64,000 nucleotides of DNA from Streptomyces toyocaensis (GCF_000725125.1 NZ_JFCB01000001.1:434001-498000); one strand, 5' to 3'. Positions 18,788 through 27,645 are shown, counted from the stretch's first letter. The notes: a model not told the origin generated them from the sequence alone. Numbers and translations are program-made.

Positions 18788-19093
18788 ATGCCCGACGAAC
18801 CGCTGTCGCAGAAGGAGATCGAGGACCGGCTGGCCGGCCTGCCGGGCTGGTCGCTCGAGGGGGACCGCCTCACCCGCTCCTACCGGCTCGGCTCGCACGT
18901 CGCGGCGACGGCGATGGTCGTCCACATCGCCCAGGTGCAGGAGGAACTCGACCACCACTCCGACCTCACCCTCGGCTACGACACCGTGTCCCTGTCCGTG
19001 CACACCCACAGCGCGGGCGGCACCGTCACCGCCAGGGACCTCGAGCTCGCCCGCAGGGTGGAGGACCTGGCGCCCGGACACGGTGCACACTGA
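18788..19093 (+). CDS. 4a-hydroxytetrahydrobiopterin dehydratase (pterin-4a-carbinolamine dehydratase)
   Basis: A 101-residue PCD/DCoH-fold protein, complete for the family. The catalytic signature is present: DHHSDLTLGYDTVSLSVHTH with His56, His57 and His74, then AGGTVTARDLELA. It dehydrates 4a-carbinolamine tetrahydropterin, recycling the cofactor of aromatic amino acid hydroxylases, or acts in pterin metabolism. No hydroxylase gene is adjacent. GAAGGAG lies upstream of ATG 18788. The methyltransferase gene starts five bases after its stop and is probably in the same transcript. Confidence 0.92.
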   Translation: MPDEPLSQKEIEDRLAGLPGWSLEGDRLTRSYRLGSHVAATAMVVHIAQVQEELDHHSDLTLGYDTVSLSVHTHSAGGTVTARDLELARRVEDLAPGHGAH

Positions 19094-19098
19094 GGCGC

Positions 19099-19875
19099 GT
19101 GCTGGACTACGACGAGGAAGCGGAACGGTACGACGCCCTGCGCGGGGGCGAGGCCCGGGCGGCGGCCGCCGCCGCGGCCGTGCTGAGCCTCGTGCCGGGC
19201 GGTGCGCGTGACCTGCTGGACGTCGCCTGCGGAACCGGCATCGTGACCCGGCGGTTACCCGCCGCCCGCTCGGGACTGCGGATGACGGGCGCCGACCTCG
19301 CCCCGTCGATGACCCGGATGGCCGCCGCCCGCCTGCCGGGCGCCGTGGTCCGCGCGGACGGCCGCGCCCTGCCCTTCGGCGACGCCCGGTTCGACGTGGT
19401 GGTCAGCGTGTGGCTGCTGCACCTCCTGTCCGGACCGGGGGAGGTGCGGACGGTCGTCGGAGAGTGCGCCCGCGTCCTGCGGCCCGGCGGGGTGTACGTC
19501 ACCACCGTGGACAAGGGGGCCTCCCACAACGTCGGCAGCGACATCGACGCGGTGCTCGCCGCGCGTCCCCCCAGCCCGGTGCCCGACGCCCCCGCCACCG
19601 TGACGGCCGCCGCGTCCGCGCACGGACTGCTCCCCGCGGGGGAGGCCCGTTTCCGGGGCCACGGTCAGGGGCGCAGCCCCCGCCGCACCATCGCGGACCT
19701 GCGGCGCGGCTGGTTCGTCACCCTGCCCCCCGGGGAACCGCTCGCCGAGGAGTTCGCCTCCCGGCTGGCCGGCCTGCCCGACCAGGACCGGCCCCGCCCC
19801 GATCCCGTGTTCAGCCTCCGCGCGTACCGCAGACCCCTGCGCGGCAACCCGGAGGCCCCCGGCGGCGACCGGTAG
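19099..19875 (+). CDS. Class I SAM-dependent methyltransferase with a TTA codon
   Basis: A 258-residue Rossmann-fold methyltransferase. Motif I is LLDVACGTGIVTRRL; the acidic residue ending strand 2 is in GADLAP; PFGDARFDVVVSVWLLHLL is motif II/III and RVLRPGGVYVTTV is post-motif III. The substrate is unknown. Codon 53 (19255) is TTA, the rare leucine codon read only by the bldA tRNA in Streptomyces, so expression is likely limited to late development. GTG 19099 begins five bases after the dehydratase stop, implying translational coupling. Confidence 0.88.
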   Translation: MLDYDEEAERYDALRGGEARAAAAAAAVLSLVPGGARDLLDVACGTGIVTRRLPAARSGLRMTGADLAPSMTRMAAARLPGAVVRADGRALPFGDARFDVVVSVWLLHLLSGPGEVRTVVGECARVLRPGGVYVTTVDKGASHNVGSDIDAVLAARPPSPVPDAPATVTAAASAHGLLPAGEARFRGHGQGRSPRRTIADLRRGWFVTLPPGEPLAEEFASRLAGLPDQDRPRPDPVFSLRAYRRPLRGNPEAPGGDR

Positions 19876-19909
19876 ACGGAATCCGTCCGTCTCCCAGGAG
19901 GTCCGTCCC

Positions 19910-20326
19910 GTGAAGCACCCCCGCAGGCACGGCAGAAGCCGTGTGCTCCTCCCCGCGGCACTCGCCGCGGCGGCCCTGGCCGGCGCCGGCCTGACCGCGA
20001 TGTCGCCGTCGTCCGCCGAGGCCGCCACCGCCCGTCAGGTCGAGAGGCTCGACCGGGGCGTCGTCAGCGTCCGCACCGGCAGCGGCAACCTGGTCGGCCG
20101 GCGCCGGCTCGGCACCGACCCGGACACCGTCGCCTTCAACGTCTACCGGGCCGGCACCAAGGTCAACGCCACTCCCGTCACCGGCTCGACCACCTACTTC
20201 CACGCCGGCGCCCCCTCGCACGCCGACTACACCGTGCGCGCGGTGGTGAACGGCACCGAGCAGGGCGACTCGGTCCACGCGATCCAGTTCCGCACGGGCT
20301 ACAAGGACGCACCGCTCGGCCCGCCG
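19910..20326 (+). pseudogene. Truncated rhamnogalacturonan-lyase-like gene (N-terminal remnant)
   Basis: An AGGAGGT site and GTG 19910 begin a secreted protein: signal peptide (KHPRRHGRSRVLLPAALAAAALAG...), then RQVERLDRGVVSVRTGSGNLVGRRRLGTDPDTVAFNVYR and YTVRAVVNGTEQ...HAIQFRTGYKDAPLGPPG. This is the N-terminal part of PL11-type rhamnogalacturonan lyases, normally over 600 residues. Similarity stops abruptly near 20326. The frame stays open to 22795, but only because it runs antisense through the GH48 gene. The gene is therefore 3'-deleted and probably inactive. Confidence 0.75.
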
Positions 20327-20371
20327 GGCACGGCCGTGAGGACGCGGGTTCTTCGCACGGTGTTCCTTCCT
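20327..20371 (-). pseudogene. 5' remnant (ribosome site and start) of a deleted secreted-protein gene
   Basis: On the minus strand AGGAAGGAACACC precedes GTG (20356-20358) and codes VRRTRVLTAV, a typical start of a Streptomyces signal peptide. The peptide then passes directly into the antisense of the rhamnogalacturonan-lyase remnant. A TTGACA box lies further upstream on the same strand. I read this as the beheaded start of another secreted protein, fused at a deletion junction near 20326-20335. Confidence 0.4.
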
Positions 20372-20518
20372 CGTGGGGGGAGGTGGAGGGAGGTGGAGGG
20401 AGCACGCGAGGACCGGGCGGCCCTTGGCGTGGGTGGGGGCCGCCCGGTCGGATGGGCCCGTCGTCCTGTGACGGGACCGGGTACACGGAGCTGTCAAGCG
20501 CACCGGAAAGCGGCGGTA

Positions 20519-20590
20519 CCCCCCGCGCCCCCAAGGGGCGCGGGGAACTGCACGACCGGCCACGTACGGCCCGCAGCCGAGGAACCGCCC
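20519..20590. repeat. Dispersed Streptomyces-type GC-rich palindromic repeat
   Basis: A perfect 11-bp stem, CCCCGCGCCCC / GGGGCGCGGGG (20521-20531 and 20535-20545) with a 3-base loop. It is followed by a conserved-looking tail, GGGGAACTGCACGACCGGCC then ACGTACGGCCCGCAGCC. From memory, near-identical GGGGCGCGGGGAACTGCGCGACC elements occur many times in intergenic DNA of Streptomyces genomes. Here it lies just downstream of the GH48 gene and could serve as its terminator. Confidence 0.65.
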
Positions 20591-20614
20591 GTCCCGCGGA
20601 GCGCTCGGCGGGGG

Positions 20615-23530
20615 CTATTCGAGAAGCTCCGCGTACGAGCCCATGGCCAGGGCTATGTCGGCCTGGGCCCAGAACCGGTGGTACGTGAAGGTGGGCGCGG
20701 CGCCGCCCTCCAGGTAGGACTCGATCTTCGACCACGCGGGGTCGTCCTGGTAGAAGGAACGGATCGACTCGAACGTCGACGACGAGTTGACCGCGTCGCC
20801 GTTGGGCATGGTGCCGCTCCAGCCGCTCGGGACGTACACCGGGTCGTCGAAGCGGTTGTAGTCGGCGCGGGTCTCCGGGACGGCGATGCCGAGCGCGTCC
20901 TGGTTGTTCTGCCACATGCCGTCCAGGAGCGCCTTCGCCGTGGACGCCGCCTCCGTGTCACCGGAGCGGTCGGCGTAGTACGTCAGCGTCTTGGCGTAGG
21001 CGGCGGCCACACCGACGTCGTTGGTGTAGTCGGCGACGCTGACGTGCAGCCCGCTGTTGGCGCCGGGCGACGACGCGTTCCAGGTGTCGGGCTTGCCCGA
21101 CCACTGCAGCGTCGACGGGATCCGGAAGGAGCCGTCCGGGTTGATCGTGGTCTCGGACAGCGCCCAGTCCACCCACTTGTCGAGGACCGACTTGGCGAGG
21201 GCGTTGCCGGTCTGCTGGTACAGCTCGGCCACACGCTCCATCGACCACGCCTGGAACCCGAACCACTGGTTGGACGGCGGGTCGTGGTAGACCGGCTTCT
21301 CGTCGTAGTACATGCCGTAGAAGGTCGGCGTACCGGACGGCGGGGTGGTGTACCGGCCCGCCCAGCTGTTGGTCGCGCCGCCCGCGATGCCGCCCTCGTC
21401 GGACTGCAGCCAGCGGTAGAACTCCAGCTGCCGCTGCATCGACTTCCCCCAGTCGCCCGCGCCCGTCGCCGACTTCGGCTTCAGCGGCGCGTAACTGCTC
21501 AGCGCGTACGCGGCGAGCGGGTTCTGGTAGCCGCCGTGCGCGTGGCTGGAGCCGATGCGCCAGGCCCAGCCCGCCGAGGTGTCGGTGGCACCGCCCCAGG
21601 CGTAGTACCAGGACAGCAGGTAGTGCGAGGCGTCCTTGCCGGTGCCGGCCGGGCAGGAGGGGCTGGTGCAGTTGCCGACCTTCTTGAAGTACTTGTCGTA
21701 CATTGCGTAGCGCAGGTAGTCACCCATCTTCGCGGCCTTGGCGACGGTCGCGGACACCTGGGAGCCCTTGCCCTGGTCCTTCGCCCACAGGTCCGCCCAG
21801 TACGCGGCCTGCACGGCACGCGCGTCGGCGTCCGGCGCGTTGGTGAACTTCCACTGTTCGGCGTAGGACGCGTCCTTGGTGAACAGGTCCAGGTAACCGT
21901 TCTTCCCGCCGTACTTGAAGGCGTCACAGGTGGGCTGCGGGACGGTCTCCCACACCGACTCCTGCGGGCCGCGCTGGAAGGTGTTGATGTAGGACGGTCC
22001 GGTGTCCGCCGGACCCGCCTCGCACGTGCCGGGCGAGTTGCCGTAGCCGTACACGTTGTCGACGTCCTGGATCCAGTGCATGCCGTAGACGTCGTCGGTG
22101 CCGTAGGCGGACTTCAGCTCGGCCGCGATCGGGTCGGGGCCGACCGAGACGCCCGGGTCGAGCTGCGACGGGTACTCGTCCGGAGTGTCGTGTTCCGGCG
22201 CGTAGGTCGCCGGCTTCGAGGCGTTGTAGAAGGAGTTCGTCGGCTGGTCGGCGTGGGTCGGGATCATGTACTTCTCCATAATCTCCCAGGCCCCGTTGAA
22301 CTTCGACCAGTCACCGGTCACCTTGCCGTACATCGCCTGCAGCCACAGCAGGTAGCTGTACGCCTCCGAGGTGGTCTCGTGACCGTGGTCCGGCGCCTCG
22401 ACGATCAGCGTCTCGACCGAGTGGTACGGGATTCCCTCCGGCGAGAAGTAGCCGTTCGCCGGGTCCGTGATCTTCCCGTACAGCTCCAGGAAGCGCGCGT
22501 CGTACGTCTTCCGGGCGCCCAGCTGCGTCACCGTGACCGTCGCCTTGGCGTGGCCGGGTGCCGAGGTCTCGAAGACGGCCGAGCCGCTGCCCGAGGAGTC
22601 GGCGGAGATCGTCACCTTCTGCGCGGTGTTCCAGTTCGACGGCGTGAAGGTGAGCGAGGCGCCGCCGGAGACCGACAGTCCCGTGTTGCCGCTCGCACGC
22701 GTCGTCGTGACCGTCACGTCGGCGGTCGGCTGCTTGGACAGCTTCACGTCGTACGTGCCCGACTCGCCCTGCTGAACGCCCAGTTGGGACGGTGAGGCCA
22801 CCACGGCCGGACCGGAGGCGACCGTGATCCCGACCGGGGTGGAGTCGGCGGAGGCCCCCATGCTGTCGTACGCCTTCGCCACCAGCGAATGACTGCCCAC
22901 GGTCAAGCCGGCGACCGAGAGCGTGAAGGGCGCGCTGGTGTCGGTGCCCAGCAGCTCGGTGTCGTCGTAGAACTCCACCTTGGTGACCGTGGCGTCGTCG
23001 GCCGCCGCGGCGGTGGCCGCGAGCGGGACGGTCTCGCCCTGCGTGTAGACCGCGCCCGCCGCAGGGCTGGTCAGCACGGTGATCGGCGGCTGGTGGGCCC
23101 CGGTGCAGGTGGTGCCGTTGATCGCGAAGGACGTGGGAGCGGTGTTGCTGCCGCTGTAGGAGAACTGGGCGCCGGTCGTGACGGCGCCGCCGGCGGCGAT
23201 CCGGGCGTTGTGCCCGGCGTTCTTCACGGTCACGGTCCGGCCGGACTGCGACCAGGTGCCGTTCCAGCCGTTGACCAGCCTCTGGTTGCCTGCGTAGTCG
23301 TACGTCAGGGTCCAGCCGTCGATGGCGTCCGCGCCGCGGTTGGTGAGGGTCAGGTCGACGGTGAAGCCGGACCCCCAGTCGTTCGCCTTGTAGTCGACGC
23401 TGCACCGGACCGCGGCCGCCTGGGCGGGAGTCGAGCCGGTCGAGAGCATGGTCAACGGAAGCGCCAGAGCGGCCGCGGCGGCCGTTAACAGGCGCCGGAC
23501 GCCGCTGCGTCTTCTGGGTGGGGGATGCAT
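20615..23530 (-). CDS. Secreted GH48 cellulase (reducing-end cellobiohydrolase) with CBM2
   Basis: A 971-residue secreted enzyme. Signal peptide 1-39 (ends STPAQA); CBM2 at 40-145 with Cys43/Cys142 and surface Trp residues; an Ig-like domain at ~149-240 ([19 protein letters not shown]); a second beta module at ~243-330; GH48 catalytic domain from ~340 to the end. The acid Glu lies in [21 protein letters not shown]48 enzymes are processive exocellulases working from cellulose reducing ends. AGGAGGA lies 10 bases before ATG 23530. Codon 15, in the signal peptide, is TTA (23486-23488), predicting bldA dependence. A CebR box sits about 50 bases upstream, so cellobiose-type induction is likely. 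The GH6 partner is divergent. Confidence 0.96.
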   Translation of the reverse strand: MHPPPRRRSGVRRLLTAAAAALALPLTMLSTGSTPAQAAAVRCSVDYKANDWGSGFTVDLTLTNRGADAIDGWTLTYDYAGNQRLVNGWNGTWSQSGRTVTVKNAGHNARIAAGGAVTTGAQFSYSGSNTAPTSFAINGTTCTGAHQPPITVLTSPAAGAVYTQGETVPLAATAAAADDATVTKVEFYDDTELLGTDTSAPFTLSVAGLTVGSHSLVAKAYDSMGASADSTPVGITVASGPAVVASPSQLGVQQGESGTYDVKLSKQPTADVTVTTTRASGNTGLSVSGGASLTFTPSNWNTAQKVTISADSSGSGSAVFETSAPGHAKATVTVTQLGARKTYDARFLELYGKITDPANGYFSPEGIPYHSVETLIVEAPDHGHETTSEAYSYLLWLQAMYGKVTGDWSKFNGAWEIMEKYMIPTHADQPTNSFYNASKPATYAPEHDTPDEYPSQLDPGVSVGPDPIAAELKSAYGTDDVYGMHWIQDVDNVYGYGNSPGTCEAGPADTGPSYINTFQRGPQESVWETVPQPTCDAFKYGGKNGYLDLFTKDASYAEQWKFTNAPDADARAVQAAYWADLWAKDQGKGSQVSATVAKAAKMGDYLRYAMYDKYFKKVGNCTSPSCPAGTGKDASHYLLSWYYAWGGATDTSAGWAWRIGSSHAHGGYQNPLAAYALSSYAPLKPKSATGAGDWGKSMQRQLEFYRWLQSDEGGIAGGATNSWAGRYTTPPSGTPTFYGMYYDEKPVYHDPPSNQWFGFQAWSMERVAELYQQTGNALAKSVLDKWVDWALSETTINPDGSFRIPSTLQWSGKPDTWNASSPGANSGLHVSVADYTNDVGVAAAYAKTLTYYADRSGDTEAASTAKALLDGMWQNNQDALGIAVPETRADYNRFDDPVYVPSGWSGTMPNGDAVNSSSTFESIRSFYQDDPAWSKIESYLEGGAAPTFTYHRFWAQADIALAMGSYAELLE

Positions 23531-23577
23531 GGTGCTGGTTCCTCCTGCGACTCGGTCATTGTCAAGCCTTGAACCAG

Positions 23578-23591
23578 TGGGAGCGCTCCCA
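23578..23591. promoter_or_regulatory. CebR operator (perfect) upstream of GH48 gene
   Basis: TGGGAGCGCTCCCA is a perfect 14-base palindrome identical to the known binding site of CebR, the LacI-family cello-oligosaccharide repressor of Streptomyces. It lies 48 bases upstream of the GH48 start. Confidence 0.93.
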
Positions 23592-23720
23592 TAGTGAGGA
23601 CGGCGTGGTGAGCGGTCAAGCCTTGTGTCGAATCGAAAACATTTCGACGGTTCCCGCGGGGCGAATGTCGGCAACCCTCTGTTCTTCGCCGTCACTTGGC
23701 GCTAGCTTCGGGTGCACCAG

Positions 23721-23734
23721 TGGGAGCGGTTCCA
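23721..23734. promoter_or_regulatory. CebR operator (imperfect) on the GH6 side
   Basis: TGGGAGCGGTTCCA differs from the perfect CebR palindrome at two positions. It lies about 290 bases upstream of the GH6 start and 143 bases from the perfect box. The pair probably coordinates both divergent cellulase genes. Confidence 0.8.
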
Positions 23735-24023
23735 TCAGTCGACGCGTCCGTCACGACGCGTCCGAGCTGCAAGGAGTCGCTCGTGCGTCACCCCCCGCGT
23801 TCAGTACTTTTAGCCGTCCCCGCGCTCACGTGGAGCACCTGACGCGGGGCGCTCGTTCCCGTGGGATCCCCTTGCCGTCCGTGCTGCCCGGACCTGTCCC
23901 GGGCGGCCCACGGGCCTGTCCGAAGCAGGCCCGGACGGCACTCCCACCCGTAAGGCACCAGGCCGCGCGATCGTCCGCGCGTGCCCCAGAAGGACAGCCC
24001 CCTACGGATAGGAAACCCGCACC

Positions 24024-25748
24024 ATGAGTCGCACCAGAACCGCGCTACTCGCCGCGATGGCGCTGGTCGCCGGCGCCACCGGGACGGCGTTCGCCGTCGT
24101 CCCCGGCGACGCCGGCGCGGCCGCCGTCCCCTGCACCGTGGACTACCAGGTGCAGAACCAGTGGGACACCGGCTTCACCGCGTCCGTGAAGGTCACCAAC
24201 AACGGCGCCGCCAAGTCGTCGTGGGCGGTGAAGTGGTCCTACGCCGGCAACCAGAAGGTGACCAACTTCTGGAACGCCAAGGTCACCCAGTCCGGCGCCA
24301 ACGTCACCGCCGCCAACGAGGCCTACAACGGCGCGCTCGCCACCGGTGGTTCGGCCACCTTCGGCTTCCAGGGCACCTACAGCGGCAGCAACGCCGTCCC
24401 CGCCACCTTCACCCTCGACGGCGTGACCTGCAACGTCGACTCCGGCGGCCCCACCGATCCGCCGACCGATCCACCGACCGACCCGCCCGCGGGCAGCCGG
24501 GTGGACAACCCCTACAGCGGCGCCAAGGTGTACGTGAACCCCGAGTGGTCGGCGAAGGCCGCCGCGGAACCCGGCGGCAGCCGCATCGCGGACCAGCCCA
24601 CCGGCGTGTGGCTGGACCGCACCGCCGCCATCAACGGCGTCAACGGCGGCATGGGCCTGCGCGACCACCTCGACGAGGCCCTGCGGCAGAAGGGTTCGGG
24701 AGAGCTCGTCGTCCAGCTGGTCATCTACAACCTGCCCGGCCGCGACTGCGCCGCCCTCGCCTCCAACGGCGAACTCGGCCCGACGGAGATCGACAAGTAC
24801 AAGACCGACTACATCGACCCGATCAAGACCATCCTCGCCGACCCGAAGTACGCCTCGCTGCGGATCGTCACCACGGTCGAGATCGACTCCCTGCCCAACC
24901 TCGTCACCAACGTCTCCCCGCGGGCCACCGCCACGCCCAACTGCGACGTGATGAAGGCCAACGGCAACTACGTGAAGGGCGTCGGCTACGCCCTGAACAA
25001 GCTCGGCGACGTGCCCAACGTCTACAACTACGTGGACGCCGGCCACCACGGCTGGCTGGGCTGGGACGACAACTTCGGCGCCTCCGCCGAGATGTTCAAG
25101 CAGGCCGCCACCGCGGAAGGCGCGACCGTCGCCGACGTGCACGGCTTCATCGCCAACACGGCCAACTACAGCACGCTGAAGGAGGACCACTTCTCCATCA
25201 ACGACACCGTGGCCGGCAAGTCGGTGCGCGAGTCGAAGTGGGTCAGCTGGAACCGGTACGTCGACGAGCTGTCGTACGCCCAGGCCCTGCGCGAGAAGCT
25301 GGTCTCGCTCGGCTTCGACTCGAAGATCGGCATGCTGATCGACACGTCCCGCAACGGCTGGGGCGGGGCGAACCGGCCCACCGGACCCGGCGCCACCACC
25401 AGCGTGGACACCTACGTCGACGGCGGACGCTACGACCGCCGGTTCAACACCGGCAACTGGTGCAACCAGATGGGAGCGGGTCTCGGCGAGCGGCCCAAGG
25501 CCGCACCGGAGCCCGGGATCGACGCCTACGTGTGGATGAAGCCCCCGGGCGAGTCCGACGGGGCGAGCAAGGCCATCGACAACGACGAGGGCAAGGGCTT
25601 CGACCGGATGTGCGACCCGACGTACACCGGCAACCCGCGCAACGACAACAACATGTCGGGCGCCCTGCCCGACGCCCCGATCTCCGGGCACTGGTTCTCC
25701 GCCCAGTTCCAGGAGCTGATGAAGAACGCCTACCCGCCGCTGTCGTGA
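24024..25748 (+). CDS. Secreted GH6 exo-cellulase (1,4-beta-cellobiosidase) with N-terminal CBM2
   Basis: A 574-residue secreted enzyme. Signal peptide 1-~34, CBM2 at 37-136 bounded by Cys37 and Cys136 (CTVDYQVQNQWDTGFTASVK), a Pro/Thr/Asp linker of PTDPP units (~143-155), then GH6 from ~161. Active-site elements include YNLPGRDCAALAS and TTVEIDSLPNLVTN, whose Asp is the expected catalytic acid. Long loop insertions (NGWGGANRPTG, GLGERP) fit a tunnel-forming exocellulase working from non-reducing ends. It complements the GH48 enzyme. AGGAAA lies upstream of ATG 24024. Regulation by CebR is inferred from the operator upstream. Confidence 0.95.
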   Translation: MSRTRTALLAAMALVAGATGTAFAVVPGDAGAAAVPCTVDYQVQNQWDTGFTASVKVTNNGAAKSSWAVKWSYAGNQKVTNFWNAKVTQSGANVTAANEAYNGALATGGSATFGFQGTYSGSNAVPATFTLDGVTCNVDSGGPTDPPTDPPTDPPAGSRVDNPYSGAKVYVNPEWSAKAAAEPGGSRIADQPTGVWLDRTAAINGVNGGMGLRDHLDEALRQKGSGELVVQLVIYNLPGRDCAALASNGELGPTEIDKYKTDYIDPIKTILADPKYASLRIVTTVEIDSLPNLVTNVSPRATATPNCDVMKANGNYVKGVGYALNKLGDVPNVYNYVDAGHHGWLGWDDNFGASAEMFKQAATAEGATVADVHGFIANTANYSTLKEDHFSINDTVAGKSVRESKWVSWNRYVDELSYAQALREKLVSLGFDSKIGMLIDTSRNGWGGANRPTGPGATTSVDTYVDGGRYDRRFNTGNWCNQMGAGLGERPKAAPEPGIDAYVWMKPPGESDGASKAIDNDEGKGFDRMCDPTYTGNPRNDNNMSGALPDAPISGHWFSAQFQELMKNAYPPLS

Positions 25749-25909
25749 CGGGCTGACCACCGGTCCGCCGGGTCCGGGCCACGAGGTCCGGGCCCTGCGG
25801 ACGCCGCGACCCTCCCGCCCGGCACGTTTTTGCGTGAACGGCAACATCGGTTGCCCGTGCGCGGTGCGTCGGCGCACGCTGACGGCATCCGAGCGAGAGG
25901 CTGATCGGC

Positions 25910-26812
25910 ATGGCGCACCACCACGAGCACGAGCACCACGCGGACAAGCAGGGCCACGGCCACGGCCACGACGACATGGACTGGGCCGAGATGGCACCCC
26001 TGCTCGAGGCCCAGGCGGAATTGTTCACCCCCCTGTACGAGCGTGCCCTGAGCTGGCTGGCGAAGGAGGTGACCGAACCGGGACTGATCGTGGACGCGGG
26101 CAGCGGGCCCGGAGTGATCGCCTGCCTGTTCGCCGAGACGTTCCCCGGTGCCCGGATCGTCGCCGTGGACGGCTCCGAGCCGCTGCTCCAGCGGGCCCGC
26201 GCCCGGGCGGAGCGCCAGGGCACGGCCGACCGCTTCGGCACCCTCGCCGGCGAACTCCCCGACGTGCTGGGCGAACTGGACTACCCGGCCGACCTGTTGT
26301 GGGCCAGCCGCAGCGTCCACCACCTGGGCGACCAGGGCGCCGCGCTGGCCGCCTGCGCCGAGCGCCTGGCGCCCGGCGGCACCCTCGCGGTGATGGAGGG
26401 CGGACTGCCGGCGCGTTTCCTGCCCCGTGACATCGGGTTCGGCCGGCCGGGACTCCAGGCCCGCATCGACGCGGCGGAGGAGGACCGGTTCAGCCGGATG
26501 CGCGCCGAACTGCCGGGCTCGGTGCCCGCCGTCGAGGACTGGCACGCGCTGCTGACCTCGGCCGGCCTGCACCACACCCGCTCGCGCACCTTCCTCCTCG
26601 ACCTCCCCGCCCCGGCCACGGACCGCGCCCGCGCCTATGTGACCGCCGCGCTCACCCGCACCCGCGAGATCATCGGCGAGGACCTGGACGCCGACGACCG
26701 CGCCACCCTCGACCGCCTCCTCGACCCCGGCGACCCGGCGGGCGTGCACCACCGCCCGGACCTGTTCGTCCTGGCGGCCCACACGGTCCACGCGGCGGTG
26801 CGACCCGTGTGA
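25910..26812 (+). CDS. SAM-dependent methyltransferase with His-rich N-terminus
   Basis: A 300-residue class I methyltransferase. Residues 1-22 are a His-rich stretch (HHHEHEHHADKQGHGHGHDD) able to bind metal. The Rossmann core has LIVDAGSGPGVIACLFAETF (motif I), IVAVDGSEPLLQRAR, WASRSVHHLGDQ and RLAPGGTLAVMEGG. The substrate is unknown. It lies alone between the GH6 gene and the SDR gene. A natural His cluster in front of a methyltransferase is unusual and may sense or store Zn/Ni. Confidence 0.87.
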   Translation: MAHHHEHEHHADKQGHGHGHDDMDWAEMAPLLEAQAELFTPLYERALSWLAKEVTEPGLIVDAGSGPGVIACLFAETFPGARIVAVDGSEPLLQRARARAERQGTADRFGTLAGELPDVLGELDYPADLLWASRSVHHLGDQGAALAACAERLAPGGTLAVMEGGLPARFLPRDIGFGRPGLQARIDAAEEDRFSRMRAELPGSVPAVEDWHALLTSAGLHHTRSRTFLLDLPAPATDRARAYVTAALTRTREIIGEDLDADDRATLDRLLDPGDPAGVHHRPDLFVLAAHTVHAAVRPV

Positions 26813-26819
26813 CGGCTTG

Positions 26820-26839
26820 ACTTGGAGAGCTCTCCAAGT
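26820..26839. promoter_or_regulatory. Perfect 20-bp palindromic operator overlapping a TTGACT -35 box
   Basis: ACTTGGAGAGCTCTCCAAGT is a perfect palindrome, 42 bases before the SDR start. TTGACT (26817-26822) overlaps its left end, so the palindrome fills the -35/-10 spacer, the usual place for a MerR- or TetR-type site. No regulator gene is adjacent. Confidence 0.8.
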
Positions 26840-26880
26840 GATGGACTCCCCGGCACGCAACGCACACACAGGGGGTTTCC

Positions 26881-27582
26881 ATGACCGACTCTCCGGTCGC
26901 GCTCGTCACCGGCGGAGGCAGCGGCATCGGCGCCGCCGTCGCACGGCGGCTGCTGGACGCGGGACAGCGGGTGGCCGTCACCGGGCGGAGCGAGCAGCGG
27001 CTGCGCGGCTTCGCGAAGGAACTGGAGGAGCCGGAAGGGCTGTTGACGATCCCGGGCAACGCGGCGGAGTACGACGACGTACGGGCCGCGGTCGGCACCG
27101 TGCTCACGGAATTCGGCCGCCTGGACACCGTCGTCGCCAACGCGGGCTTCGCCACCGGCGACTCGGTGGCCGACGGCGACCCTGCGGGCTGGACCGACAT
27201 GGTGCTGACCAACGTCCTCGGTCCCGCGCTGCTCATCAGGGCCTCCATCGACGCCCTCAAGGAGACCCGCGGACGGATCGTCCTGGTCGGCAGCGTCGCC
27301 GGGTTCGTGCCCACGCCGGGCAATCTGTACGGCGCCACGAAGTGGGCGGTGACCGGGCTCGCCGAGAACACCCGGCGGCAGGTCACCGAGTGGGGTGTCG
27401 GCGTCACCCTGATCGCGCCCGGCCGGGTGGAGACCCCGTTCTGGGACGCCCACGGCAGCCTGCCGCCCGGGCATCTGCTCACCGCGGGCCAGATCGCCGA
27501 CTCCGTCGTGTGGGCCCTGGGACAGCCGGCCGGGGTCGACGTCAACACCGTGGTCGTACGGCCCGTCGGCCAGCCCAACTGA
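26881..27582 (+). CDS. Short-chain dehydrogenase/reductase (SDR)
   Basis: A 233-residue classical SDR. The cofactor site is TGGGSGIG (10-17), VANAG lies mid-domain, and the catalytic set is Ser138, Tyr150 and Lys154 (VGSVAG, LYGATKW). The Arg after strand 2 (TGRSEQR) suggests NADP(H). The substrate is unknown. It sits behind the palindromic operator and is transcribed alone, ending at a bidirectional terminator shared with the convergent aldo-keto reductase. Confidence 0.9.
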   Translation: MTDSPVALVTGGGSGIGAAVARRLLDAGQRVAVTGRSEQRLRGFAKELEEPEGLLTIPGNAAEYDDVRAAVGTVLTEFGRLDTVVANAGFATGDSVADGDPAGWTDMVLTNVLGPALLIRASIDALKETRGRIVLVGSVAGFVPTPGNLYGATKWAVTGLAENTRRQVTEWGVGVTLIAPGRVETPFWDAHGSLPPGHLLTAGQIADSVVWALGQPAGVDVNTVVVRPVGQPN

Positions 27583-27597
27583 GCACCCTCCCGCGGA

Positions 27598-27638
27598 CGC
27601 GCGACGGCCTCCCCCGGAGCGGGGGAGGCCGTCGCGCG
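27598..27638. terminator. Bidirectional terminator between SDR and aldo-keto reductase genes
   Basis: A perfect 18-bp stem (CGCGCGACGGCCTCCCCC and complement) with a 5-base GGAGC loop lies between the two convergent stops. Confidence 0.9.
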
Positions 27639-27645
27639 CGTGAGG

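Larger units (their letters stand above)
23531..24023. other. 493-base divergent control region between GH48 and GH6 genes
   Basis: No gene is seen. Besides two CebR boxes the region contains a TCGAAA-aca-TTTCGA inverted repeat at 23633-23647 and, in the GH6 leader, an 8-bp hairpin CGGGCCTG/CAGGCCCG at 23911-23933. The spacing leaves a long (about 290-base) leader or upstream region for the GH6 gene. The inverted repeat may be a second operator; the hairpin could affect leader folding. Neither has a proven role. Confidence 0.6.

Noticed and set aside
19910-22795. Continuous 961-codon open frame on the plus strand
   Set aside because: Only the first ~139 codons show family similarity; the rest lies antisense to the GH48 gene and has an Arg/Val/Gly-rich composition typical of a shadow frame.
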